IMG/VR virus record: IMGVR_UViG_3300021092_002721
Location: 1-42,050 of that record
Length of the DNA stretch: 42,050 bases
DNA from: a virus
Direction: 5' to 3' (one strand)
A program made the position numbers and the translations under genes. Below are positions 30,306-39,377 of this stretch, one piece after another. Every line of letters begins with the position of its first letter. Positions within the stretch are counted from its first letter, which is position 1. The notes below the pieces were generated by a model. The model ran no database searches and was not told the DNA's origin. It saw nothing but the letters and a program-made list of their open reading frames with translations.

Positions 30306-33300
30306 CTAATCTCCCTTTTTCGCCGTTGGCGGCTTGGTTCCGGTGCCATCATCCTTCTTGACGGTCGGACCAATGTCCTCTAACTCGTCGTCAGTGGCCT
30401 TCGGCAACTTCGGAGTTGGCATATCACGTAAATTATCCTTTACGTGCTTGGTATATTTGGCATTCGATGGACTGGTCACATCCTGATCTTCGACCATTCC
30501 TTCGGTTTCGTCCTCTTCCTCCACTTCCTCCTCTTCCTCCTCGTCCTCCTCGTCTCCCATTTCTGGTGGACCAGCGACTTCTCCATCCATCGAATCTTCG
30601 CCATTTTCGAAGTCTGGCATGGCATCATCATCGCCACCCATGTCTCCAGCATCATCTCCGGGAGCATTGATAGAATCGACCGGCGACATTCCGGAAGTAT
30701 CATCACCGGCATCGCCCATATCATCCATGGAGTCGCCCATGTCGGCGATCATACCATCATCGCCGCCTTCACCACCGGCTCCAAGTTTTCCAACATCGAT
30801 ATCATCAGAGACTTCGACGGATATCGTTCCATCCGGACCGGTCGTGATTTTCGCCATGGCCTCGTTTAAGGCATTGTCTTCACCGTCATCAATTGGACGC
30901 AATTGCTCAATCGATTCACTGATCCATTTGGTGAATGCACGCGGATCGCCGTAGCTCATCTTCGCAGCGGCAAACGCGCTTTCATAAAGTGCTTTCGGAA
31001 TTGGAATTTCAACCGATCCGTCTTCACTCAAGATGACAGGAGTGAGAGATTCATCAGAGCCACCATGGTCGAAGATGAATCGAACTCCCGCATATTCACC
31101 AAGAACAGCATCTTTCTGTGCCTGTCCCCATCTAATGCGGCTTTCCTTGGTCGTCTTCCCAACGCTGGCACGGCCATATCCGCGTGGAGTAATTCGTGGG
31201 CTTCGGTACTGATCTTCGGCCACACCCTCATCGTCCGAATCATCTGATTCCCATGGCTTCTCGGAATCGCCGGAATCGCCAGAATCATCACAAACAAAAT
31301 CGTCCGAACCACTCTTCTTGAACGGCGGAGCGGCACCAGGGAATGGACCACCCTTATCGTCGTCACTTTCCAAAAAGCACGTTACAACCTGTTCCAGTGC
31401 TCTCGACATCTTGCCTTCTGGGATTCGCATTCCCAAGGCTTTCAACGAGGCTTTCGCCATGCTGGGAAGGCTTTGTTCGAGAAGCTTACCAGACAGACGA
31501 TTTTCGGTCGCCAAACGCTGCATGATTCTGATGATCTTTTCGAGGTCTCCTTCATCAGTGATTACCGGCGTGCCGTAATCAGTGATATGAACACCTTCTG
31601 AGAGATCGATTCCTTCATCACGCCGAATAGCATATGGATCTAAGCCTTCCTCAATCTCATCGTCATCGCACGGCATATCGTCATCTTCGTCCTTCTTCAT
31701 CTCATAATGAACAGGACGGGATTCTGATAGTGGTTTTTTCTTCTTGTACTTGCCTTCCATCGGCGGAGCACCGCCCGGAGCCGGAGGAGCACCCGGAGCA
31801 GGAGCAGCAGGAGCAGCAGGAGCAGCAGCAGGGGCCGGAGCCGGAGGAGCACCACCGCCAGCACCCAACAGGGCATCCAGATCTTCGTCACCACCGGCTG
31901 GCGAAGGCGGAGGGACTTCTCCAGCGGCTCCAGCACCCGGTTTACCGGCACCACCGCCAGAACTCTGACCACCAATTTGAATCAGCGGAGAGTTGATATT
32001 GATGACAGGAGCACCACCGCCGCCCCCAAGATCGCCACTAAGATCGAGAGCATCACTTCCAGCCGGACCACCTCCAGGTGGCATTTGATCGAATCCCTGA
32101 AGTGTGTCGGCGGCAGCAAGCTCTTCTTGAATTGTCGCGATCAAATCCTCGGCTTCATAGATCGCAGCATCGTCGAAGTTTTTGTCCTTCAACCGCGTGA
32201 TCAAGCTGCTCAACTTGCTCGACAATTCGTGCGACTCCCGAATTTTCGGAGTCTTGTTTCGCAAGACATCCAAAGTCGTGGCCAAAGCTTCGGCGGCGAC
32301 TTCTCGGTTTGAAATTGTTTCGAAAATCAATGCCAAGAATTTCTGGTATGCACTCTCGAAATTCTTCGATTCTTCGAGAATCCGCACATTTTCCATCAAC
32401 GCCGGATGTTCCGACTTCTTGGCAATATTTCTCCATTCATCGATAATCTTACGGCGGCTCAGCTTCATATTGGTTCTGAAGAAGAGCGTAGCGGTGTCAT
32501 CACACAGTTGCTGGTTGAAAATCGCTTTCGAAGCCAATGCGTTCTCAACCAATGTCTGGAATTGAGCACGATTGAGGAGTGTGAATTCCTCCATCGATTC
32601 TAAGAATGGTGTCACAGCCTGAACAGCGTCGTCGATTTTCGCTTCAGACACCAATCTGGCAGCGTGATAGACGCGGTTTTGGAATCCTTCGGACCAGTAT
32701 GCATTCTTGGCGGCTTCCATCATCCGTCGAGCGACCAGCTTTCGTGCCGCCCATTTCGTGACAGGCAACGAGATCGGTTCTCCATCGCCGAATGAACCGG
32801 AGACGACTGTTCCGTTCTCGACAAGAACGCGATCTCGCAGATTCTCGACAATCACAGCGACCAGTTTTGACCGCACATTGTTTTCGAGACTGACATTGTT
32901 CGGTTGAATACTGATGCGTCGCAGAACACCATCTCGGCATCGAACAGCACCAGAGTAAGGAACAGCCCGACCTGAGAATCGCTGGGCTTTCATGCGGTCA
33001 AATGAAACCTGCATGCCCTTTTGGTCGTTTTCTTCAATTGCCGAAACCAATTTCTCGCAGGTTTCAGCAAACAGACCTTGCTTTTCTTCTTCAACAATTT
33101 CGAGAGGTCTAATATTAGTGATCGTGACCTTGCCATGGGCCTCGCGGACGTGTTCTGCAATGAAGAATTGTTGCGCATTCACATCTTCAATATAAAGTTG
33201 CTTGGCGTGAAGAGCAGCTAGTCTCCACTGTTTACCAGCAGAGCGGCCCATTTGTTCGATCCGCTCTTCGAAAACGGCAACTTTTGCCTGAGCAGAATCG

Positions 33301-33362
33301 TTCAATGCACCAAGGAATTTGCGACTGTCAATTCGTACCGGGCCGGTTGTATTCGATGTCAT
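30306..33362 (-). CDS. Large acidic prohead-slot protein, 1018 aa
   Basis: The N-terminal ~430 residues are charged and helical and look folded. Residues 440-570 are Gly/Ala/Pro-rich (GGGGAPVININ; PAPAPAAAPAAPAAPAP), and the rest is very acidic with Asp/Glu runs (EEDEEEEEEVEEEDE) and a basic end. It fills the place of T4 genes 67 and 68, small core proteins, but is far larger. Several (L/I)-x-E protease-like sites occur (IVE, ILE, IQE, ISE, LSE). I infer an internal core protein that is cut during maturation. Its stop is TAG. Confidence 0.5.
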   Translation of the reverse strand: MTSNTTGPVRIDSRKFLGALNDSAQAKVAVFEERIEQMGRSAGKQWRLAALHAKQLYIEDVNAQQFFIAEHVREAHGKVTITNIRPLEIVEEEKQGLFAETCEKLVSAIEENDQKGMQVSFDRMKAQRFSGRAVPYSGAVRCRDGVLRRISIQPNNVSLENNVRSKLVAVIVENLRDRVLVENGTVVSGSFGDGEPISLPVTKWAARKLVARRMMEAAKNAYWSEGFQNRVYHAARLVSEAKIDDAVQAVTPFLESMEEFTLLNRAQFQTLVENALASKAIFNQQLCDDTATLFFRTNMKLSRRKIIDEWRNIAKKSEHPALMENVRILEESKNFESAYQKFLALIFETISNREVAAEALATTLDVLRNKTPKIRESHELSSKLSSLITRLKDKNFDDAAIYEAEDLIATIQEELAAADTLQGFDQMPPGGGPAGSDALDLSGDLGGGGGAPVININSPLIQIGGQSSGGGAGKPGAGAAGEVPPPSPAGGDEDLDALLGAGGGAPPAPAPAAAPAAPAAPAPGAPPAPGGAPPMEGKYKKKKPLSESRPVHYEMKKDEDDDMPCDDDEIEEGLDPYAIRRDEGIDLSEGVHITDYGTPVITDEGDLEKIIRIMQRLATENRLSGKLLEQSLPSMAKASLKALGMRIPEGKMSRALEQVVTCFLESDDDKGGPFPGAAPPFKKSGSDDFVCDDSGDSGDSEKPWESDDSDDEGVAEDQYRSPRITPRGYGRASVGKTTKESRIRWGQAQKDAVLGEYAGVRFIFDHGGSDESLTPVILSEDGSVEIPIPKALYESAFAAAKMSYGDPRAFTKWISESIEQLRPIDDGEDNALNEAMAKITTGPDGTISVEVSDDIDVGKLGAGGEGGDDGMIADMGDSMDDMGDAGDDTSGMSPVDSINAPGDDAGDMGGDDDAMPDFENGEDSMDGEVAGPPEMGDEEDEEEEEEVEEEDETEGMVEDQDVTSPSNAKYTKHVKDNLRDMPTPKLPKATDDELEDIGPTVKKDDGTGTKPPTAKKGD

Positions 33363-33484
33363 CTAATTCGCTCCTAGATCAGCACGTTACCTTAATATAG
33401 TAGATTTTGATTCTACTGGTTCAGCAGCGTTTCTTGCTTAACTATTACTAATTTTGACCAAATGCGTGTGGGCTAGTCTTAATC

Positions 33485-35464
33485 CTAAAGGCCACTAACG
33501 GCAACTGACGGAAGATCGCTTTCGGTAACTTCAGTTACTTCCTCTTCGGATTCTACTAGCGATCCATCCATCAGAACGTCGTAAATCTCTTTGATTGCGT
33601 CATTGCGAGTGTCTTCGTCAACAGACCATTCGACGAGTAACTCTTTATCTTTGTTTGGGTTGTAAATTTCTTCCAAAATCGTAGAGGGTGATTTCCCATT
33701 ACCTTCATGACGAAGGGTAGGAGGAGATCCCGATAACCCATCGAGTTCTTTGGAAGCCAAAATGTAATCGTAGCCGCTACTATGTTCAATCAGAGGTTTT
33801 TCTGCTGATCGACCTATCCGAGCCGCCCATCGCTCCACGATAACTTTGGCTTCATTCATGCGACCTTGTTTACGGAGTTCAAGTATCAAGCGTTTCTCAG
33901 CAGCATAATCGAATCCTTCAATTGGCGGAGGAGTGTCTCCACCAGCTTCAGCCCCCAGAGCACCCGCTGCGTCTTCTAGAGCACCACCAGCCGCATCCGT
34001 GGGAATATCAGCCGCATCAGTTGGTGGGGTTGGTGCTTCATCACCAACTCCAAGATCCAAGCCACCACCACTGCTGCCACTTTGCGTAGCAGTCTGCTCC
34101 ATATCCTTCAATTCTTGAATTTCATCGGGAGACAAGTCGGTAAAGTGAGTCACAATCCATTCTTTCGGAAACCATCCCAAATCCTTGAGATCGGCCATCA
34201 CAGCTACGCGAGTTTGCCATGTTTCGATTCTATACAATTCTTCCATCGCAGAAGTTGCAGTAAGAGCAACTTCAAATCCACGCAGATCTTCGACACGATA
34301 TCCACGTAACGCGAGGTGAATGATAGCAATTTTGGTTAATCCGGTGGCAACTTCACGTTGTATCCATTGAACAGCTTTCGAAAATTCCGAGTGTGATTGT
34401 GAGAGCGATTTTTCACTGGCTTCGCCAGCCCCCTCCCCAATTCCAACCCGTGCGAACGGGATTTTCATTGGAGACACCATTTTCTTCTTGAAATATTCGA
34501 TATCCTTAATTTGGTCGAGGTTCTCAGCACCCGGCAAAACGTCAACATCCGGACCAGTTCCGTCTGGACGACGCGGCAAGAAGAAGTCATCTTCTTGAAT
34601 AAGTGGAGAATATCGCTCGTCGAACGTGCCGGTAGTTGGATTATAGAATCGCTGGCGTTTGAAATTCCGTGCGATCATCTGCATATATTCCGGCACTTCT
34701 TTTGGCGGAATCATGCCGACAGGAATAGTGAATTTACGTTTCTCCGGTGCACGAGTAATTCTGTAAATCAACGCAGCATCTTCCATCAGCCGCAATTGTT
34801 TGAATGCCTTGCGTCCGCCATCTAACACTGAACGACCATATGGATGGTAGATGTTTTCAAAGCTGGTCAACCGCAAATGCATTACTTGCCACGGATGAAG
34901 AAACATTGGACGCGGCCAAATTGCATCCATATAAAAGAATCCAACAAGATCACCATATCGTGTTTCAATTCTGGTGAAATTGTAGACGTTCATGAATTTA
35001 AGAGCAGAGACGCCGGAACGATTAGCGTCCAGAATTACCTCGAACGGAGAATCACCATATTTGCATAGGTATCGGACTGTGGGACGGCAGAATGTGTCCC
35101 AACGAAGCGTATTGAAGAATAAATCTTCAAGCTCGTGCTTCAGCCGCCGATTGCGTGCTCGAATAATCAATGTGTGTTTTCGTTCAGGATCGACTAAACT
35201 AGCTTCATCGGCATATAAATCTAAACCAAGGCTGATTTCGCCAGTCTGATCCATTTGTTCATAATCTTTATACCTCTCCAATCTATTAATCTGTAGATTG
35301 GTCTGATCGAGGATAGCGGCTTGTTGATTAAAGTCAAGAAATTCGCCGCCAGCAGTTAAACGATCAAGATGTGCTTGATCTTGATATACTCGTTCTGCTT
35401 GATAAATACGGTGCTGCCGGGTAAGTGCACGTATTCTGTCGAAAACTAGCCAGTTACTCGGCAT
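33485..35464 (-). CDS. Portal protein, gp20-like
   Basis: The 659-residue protein matches gp20-type portals: YKDYEQMDQTGEISLGLDLY and ADEA near 65-88, IYRITRAPEKRKFTIPVGM, KRQRFYNPTTGTFDERYSPL, EDDFFLPRRPDGTG with LPGAENLDQI, and YFKKKMVSPMKIPFARVG. The C-terminal part has a Gly/Ala/Asp-rich linker (about 490-545) and a helical acidic end. The portal starts head assembly and forms the DNA channel. Stop is TAG. Confidence 0.9.
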   Translation of the reverse strand: MPSNWLVFDRIRALTRQHRIYQAERVYQDQAHLDRLTAGGEFLDFNQQAAILDQTNLQINRLERYKDYEQMDQTGEISLGLDLYADEASLVDPERKHTLIIRARNRRLKHELEDLFFNTLRWDTFCRPTVRYLCKYGDSPFEVILDANRSGVSALKFMNVYNFTRIETRYGDLVGFFYMDAIWPRPMFLHPWQVMHLRLTSFENIYHPYGRSVLDGGRKAFKQLRLMEDAALIYRITRAPEKRKFTIPVGMIPPKEVPEYMQMIARNFKRQRFYNPTTGTFDERYSPLIQEDDFFLPRRPDGTGPDVDVLPGAENLDQIKDIEYFKKKMVSPMKIPFARVGIGEGAGEASEKSLSQSHSEFSKAVQWIQREVATGLTKIAIIHLALRGYRVEDLRGFEVALTATSAMEELYRIETWQTRVAVMADLKDLGWFPKEWIVTHFTDLSPDEIQELKDMEQTATQSGSSGGGLDLGVGDEAPTPPTDAADIPTDAAGGALEDAAGALGAEAGGDTPPPIEGFDYAAEKRLILELRKQGRMNEAKVIVERWAARIGRSAEKPLIEHSSGYDYILASKELDGLSGSPPTLRHEGNGKSPSTILEEIYNPNKDKELLVEWSVDEDTRNDAIKEIYDVLMDGSLVESEEEVTEVTESDLPSVAVSGL

Positions 35465-35524
35465 ATGTGGTCCTCAAAATCTATTCTATATTTACTGAAA
35501 TTGGTGCCATTGAGGGTAAAAACA

Positions 35525-36049
35525 ATGAGCGATTTTTGGTACTGGCTCCGAGACATATTTAGACGAAACCGACCTACTCCGCCACAACCCCCATTGCCAC
35601 CACCTACACCAACGTCCGTTGCTGGAGAATTGTTAGTCGCTCACAACAATGAACGTACAAAAGCGGGTGTAAGTATATTAACTCTCGATAGTAAGTTAGT
35701 TACAGCCGCAGAGAAGCATGCAAAATGGATGGCCGATAACGAATTGTTGTCGCACAGAGGATCACGTGGTTCGAACGTTGCTAGCAGAATCAGGGATGAA
35801 GGACATCGTCCACAAGCAATGGGAGAGAATATCGCACGTGGTTATAGCACAGTCACGTCAGTCATGCAAGGTTGGATGTCATCTTCCGGACATCGTAGAC
35901 ACATTCTAGCCAGAAAATATAAAAATTGTGGGTTCGCGAAAGTTGGGCGTTATTGGTGTGCAGTCTTTGTAACATCATTAAGCCGACAGTTGGTTTTCAC
36001 TAAATCCGTAAGCCACGAACCAGAACCGCTCTATGGTACGGAAGAATAG
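35525..36049 (+). CDS. CAP/SCP-domain protein
   Basis: From ATG 35525 (GAGGG upstream) the 174-residue product has a short Pro-rich start and then the CAP domain: LLVAHNNERTKAG, His65 in KHAKWMA, His77 in LSHRG, Glu101 in MGENIARG and His123 in SSGHRRHIL. CAP proteins are usually secreted and may bind lipids or act as toxins; here no signal peptide is clear. It is the only plus-strand gene between terminase and portal, divergent from the portal gene, and looks like an inserted gene. Confidence 0.8.
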   Translation: MSDFWYWLRDIFRRNRPTPPQPPLPPPTPTSVAGELLVAHNNERTKAGVSILTLDSKLVTAAEKHAKWMADNELLSHRGSRGSNVASRIRDEGHRPQAMGENIARGYSTVTSVMQGWMSSSGHRRHILARKYKNCGFAKVGRYWCAVFVTSLSRQLVFTKSVSHEPEPLYGTEE

Positions 36050-36069
36050 CTACCACCACCGTTGATACA

Positions 36070-38046
36070 TCAACCTTTACGCTCGTAGAAATATTTAGGC
36101 GGCGTGACAAGCGGGCGACCCTGGCTGATGGGAATGCCGCCAAGTTGAAGCGTATAAGAATCGAGGTGTCGCTGTGCTACAATTTCTGGGAAGTCTGTCG
36201 GAGCTAAAGCCATAGGCATTAATAACGCAGCCCCGCCTTTCCCCGCCCAATCTTCTTGCACATGTGCAGATTGTTCATCCGACAGAATGGTCGGGCCAGT
36301 TTGACTCTTAAATGTAGAATTACCACCAAACGGAGTCAGATTGCCCGCATCAACTACAAATGCATCCGATGTACCTAACAGAGCCAATGCAGTAGCGATT
36401 ACCAAGTCATCGAAGTTTCCTGCACCTTCTTCAGCTTCTGTCTTAGAAGTATCGTGACCTAATCTATCACGCTTTCTAACATACGTGTTAAATTCCTTCA
36501 GTAATCTCTTGCTATAAATTGTATATCCATCTTCGTTATTATCACGAATGCAGTTTAATAGAAACTGATTCAACGTTGGTTTACTTGCCTGCGATGTTGA
36601 AAACCCATATGGGCTGACTTTCAACGGGCGTGCACGCCTCCTACCACGACCTTGAGGTTGCGGCTTATCATTAATTTCTTTGCGTCGCCACAACCGTGGA
36701 TACATTACAGTATATCGCAGTTCGTCGATGATAATATCACCACCATTATTACGCTCGACGACCGCCAATGCACAATTATACCATCTTCCAATTCGATCGA
36801 TATACTTAATCAATTCTCGTGGCAAACATCGGGCCATAAACTCAGCCACTTGTTCACGAGTATAAACATCGAAGATTTCTATAGCATGATAGTCCTTCCC
36901 TTTGCCAGTTGCGGTATCGACACCCATCACATATGGATGTGCAGGTGAACTATGCTCAATAATCTCATTGCCGCGACGTTTTTCAGGGCGAGCCACCACC
37001 GGTTTGGCCCAAATCCATAATCCTTCATCAGGTTCATTAAAGTCGAAGCTGAGTTCTTCAACATTACCCGTCACCGGATGCACGTATGTCTGCATCCCTC
37101 TGACACGCTGAACCGGCTCACGAACTGTTGTAGCAAGATGTGCCAATACTTCTTTTGGAAGTACCGTATTACCAGATCCGATAAACGATGCGAGAATTTC
37201 CTGTTCAAACTTCCACGACTCGCCACGAGCTTGCAATGCTCGGTACTGTTCCTCCAACCATGGAGACCAGTATTGTCCGTATTTGACAATCTCTTCTTTA
37301 GTCGTGCATTTCCGCAAGCCATCACGCGGAGCGATTCGTTTGTGTTCTTTCGAGATTGGATCGAAATATTCGATAACCCAGTCCATATCCCACCAATTGA
37401 TAACAATGGGATTGAACTGATTCGATCCGCTTTCCGCTTCGGTGCATGTTGCCCAATACCAGTTACCAACACCATTCGTAGTGCTGATGACTATAACATT
37501 ACCACCGTGTTGCAGAGTAGGCCAACCACCAGCCCACATGGAATCCATTCCCTGAATAAACGCCGCTTCGTCAATAATATTCAATGACGATGCATTAGAA
37601 CGAAGAACGTCCGGATGTGAGGTCAAGCTCTGGATTCTTGACCCATTGGGGAACATGATTTCATGCTCATTTTGCTTCACCGGTTTCCATAATTCCTTCA
37701 TCCAGTCTGGCAAATGCCCGAATAGGAATACAATATGTTCTCGTAAAAACGACATCGCGTCCTCATCACGACGCGAAACTATCAGAATAGTTTTATGATT
37801 GTGGAACATCGCAAACCATAATGCGAATGCTCCAGCAATTTTAGATGCACCAGCTTGGCGGCATTTGCGGAAAATATTGAGGCGATATTTTCTAAACGCT
37901 CGAATCGCGTTTCGTTGATATGAAAATGGGGTGAATGGGATAATACCGGCAGACGGATGCTTTAATTTACCGTAGGTACGGAGAAACCATACCACGGAAC
38001 TTTGGCATCTTTTGATGATCGCTCTATGTTGTGCAGTTACTGCCAT
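36070..38046 (-). CDS. Terminase large subunit, gp17-like
   Basis: The 658-residue protein has the ATPase and nuclease of T4 gp17. Walker A is unusual, KCRQAGASKIAG (residues 61-72), lacking a G-K-[ST] triplet. Walker B is LNIIDEAAF (Asp159, Glu160), followed by the coupling motif VISTTNG. The nuclease domain holds YVMGVDTATGKGKDYHA, ALAVVERNNGG and DDLVIATAL. It cuts and packages DNA. It overlaps the possible small subunit by one base; the last ~80 residues are not conserved in type. Confidence 0.9.
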   Translation of the reverse strand: MAVTAQHRAIIKRCQSSVVWFLRTYGKLKHPSAGIIPFTPFSYQRNAIRAFRKYRLNIFRKCRQAGASKIAGAFALWFAMFHNHKTILIVSRRDEDAMSFLREHIVFLFGHLPDWMKELWKPVKQNEHEIMFPNGSRIQSLTSHPDVLRSNASSLNIIDEAAFIQGMDSMWAGGWPTLQHGGNVIVISTTNGVGNWYWATCTEAESGSNQFNPIVINWWDMDWVIEYFDPISKEHKRIAPRDGLRKCTTKEEIVKYGQYWSPWLEEQYRALQARGESWKFEQEILASFIGSGNTVLPKEVLAHLATTVREPVQRVRGMQTYVHPVTGNVEELSFDFNEPDEGLWIWAKPVVARPEKRRGNEIIEHSSPAHPYVMGVDTATGKGKDYHAIEIFDVYTREQVAEFMARCLPRELIKYIDRIGRWYNCALAVVERNNGGDIIIDELRYTVMYPRLWRRKEINDKPQPQGRGRRRARPLKVSPYGFSTSQASKPTLNQFLLNCIRDNNEDGYTIYSKRLLKEFNTYVRKRDRLGHDTSKTEAEEGAGNFDDLVIATALALLGTSDAFVVDAGNLTPFGGNSTFKSQTGPTILSDEQSAHVQEDWAGKGGAALLMPMALAPTDFPEIVAQRHLDSYTLQLGGIPISQGRPLVTPPKYFYERKG

Positions 38047-38750
38047 TAAAACTCATCATCTGCGTTCATAGGTTCGTCAAGAATTCGCTCCAAGTCGTGG
38101 TCATTGCCGGTCACACTTACATTTTGATTATTGACTTGGACGCTGGTAGTAGCTTTCATTGAAGCCAACATTTTCGCGTTAGCTTCCATCATTTTGACTG
38201 CCGTCATATTGATATTGGCTTTGACCTCGACTGCCTTAACCAATCCATCGATAAACATGCGAGACGGAGCTTTACTTTGATTTAGTGCCTGCTCGATCTC
38301 CTGCCTGAACATCTGAATCACATCTTGTGCTTCCTGTCGATCTGACCGACAAGCACCAAGAATTTCATCAGTAACACCATCAAGACGATTGAGATACTTC
38401 TGAAGATCGATAGATGGCACTGCCGGTGCCAGTGGAGTATCCATCAATGTTGCAAATGCAGTCGTCGAATCAGATCCAATATCATCTATATTTCTAACGT
38501 CCGTAGGAAATAAAATGGCATCATCGGGTTTGGATAAATCGGATTGAGATGGATCGACAGATATCAATTCAGACGGGTCAATGACCCCTTCAATCCATGC
38601 TGCTCCACTATCACTCACTTCTTCATCTTCTTCAATCGGAGGTTGTGAAGAAGCCTTTGAAGCTTTGGGTGAAGTCTTGGGAGCGGCTTTTGAAATGACA
38701 GGAGTTTCTGGATCTAACTGATTTAACAAATGTTGTAAATCATCATCCAT
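38046..38750 (-). CDS. Possible small terminase subunit (gp16-like)
   Basis: The 234-residue product has an acidic, disordered first half (KASKASSQPPIEEDEEVSD) and a helical second half (LDGVTDEILGACRSDRQE and QDVIQMFRQEIEQAL, then SRMFIDGLVKAVEVK). It directly precedes the large subunit, as gp16 does in T4, and its helical region could form the ring of a small terminase. No clear DNA-binding motif is visible, so this rests mainly on position. Confidence 0.5.
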   Translation of the reverse strand: MDDDLQHLLNQLDPETPVISKAAPKTSPKASKASSQPPIEEDEEVSDSGAAWIEGVIDPSELISVDPSQSDLSKPDDAILFPTDVRNIDDIGSDSTTAFATLMDTPLAPAVPSIDLQKYLNRLDGVTDEILGACRSDRQEAQDVIQMFRQEIEQALNQSKAPSRMFIDGLVKAVEVKANINMTAVKMMEANAKMLASMKATTSVQVNNQNVSVTGNDHDLERILDEPMNADDEF

Positions 38751-39336
38751 GTTTCACTCCGATATGTGAACATAAATCCAACAACCAATCTCTATTTATG
38801 TTCGGAAGTGCCATCATTTTCCGTGACACCAATAATAATTGGCGACGGTTTATATTGGACAAATCACATTCAGATAGATTCTTACCAATATTATACGCGA
38901 TGAATTGGATTTCTTCATCGAACTTGCCCGGCATTGTTCGACGTTGCGTTCGGGCACTATGTGCATGTGCGATCTTACTGCGTCCGTGATTCTGTTGATG
39001 CTCCGGTTTTCGCTTTGGGGCTATTCTCTTCTTAAATTCTGGCAATTTCAGTTGTTGATGCCCGTCTTTGTCGATATGCGAACTCGTCGCATTCTTAACA
39101 GTTCGCCTGCGAATTCGATCGCGAATAGATTCAGGAGTGGTTTCCTGAATAAGTCGATTAAAGTCGTCACATGTGACAGTACCTTCATCGATTTTCTTCA
39201 AGATACCCTTGAGCAACTCATCCGACTCATTTTTTGGTGGCCCATGGCGTTCACACACTTCACACATGGACACGTCAGGATAAGGTTCGTCTTTCTCGAA
39301 TCGTTTATTACAACCTGGGCAATTCTTTGTAGCCAT
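38743..39336 (-). CDS. Zinc-ribbon-type hypothetical protein
   Basis: From ATG 39336 (GGAGGTGAGG upstream) the 197-residue product starts MATKNCPGCNKRF, giving C-x-x-C, and a second C-x-x-C (CEVC) about 20 residues on, a zinc-ribbon or treble-clef-like pair. A basic middle with His/Arg and Lys-rich residues follows. It overlaps the possible small terminase gene by 8 bases. Role unknown; DNA or RNA binding is suggested by the zinc site and basic charge. Confidence 0.55.
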   Translation of the reverse strand: MATKNCPGCNKRFEKDEPYPDVSMCEVCERHGPPKNESDELLKGILKKIDEGTVTCDDFNRLIQETTPESIRDRIRRRTVKNATSSHIDKDGHQQLKLPEFKKRIAPKRKPEHQQNHGRSKIAHAHSARTQRRTMPGKFDEEIQFIAYNIGKNLSECDLSNINRRQLLLVSRKMMALPNINRDWLLDLCSHIGVKHG

Positions 39337-39377
39337 AATCCTCACCTCCAAAAAAGCTACAATATTTTTGGTGAGGT

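Noticed and set aside
30444-30869. 141-residue plus-strand frame antisense to the acidic protein
   Set aside because: Low-complexity mirror of the Asp/Glu-rich codons; shadow frame.
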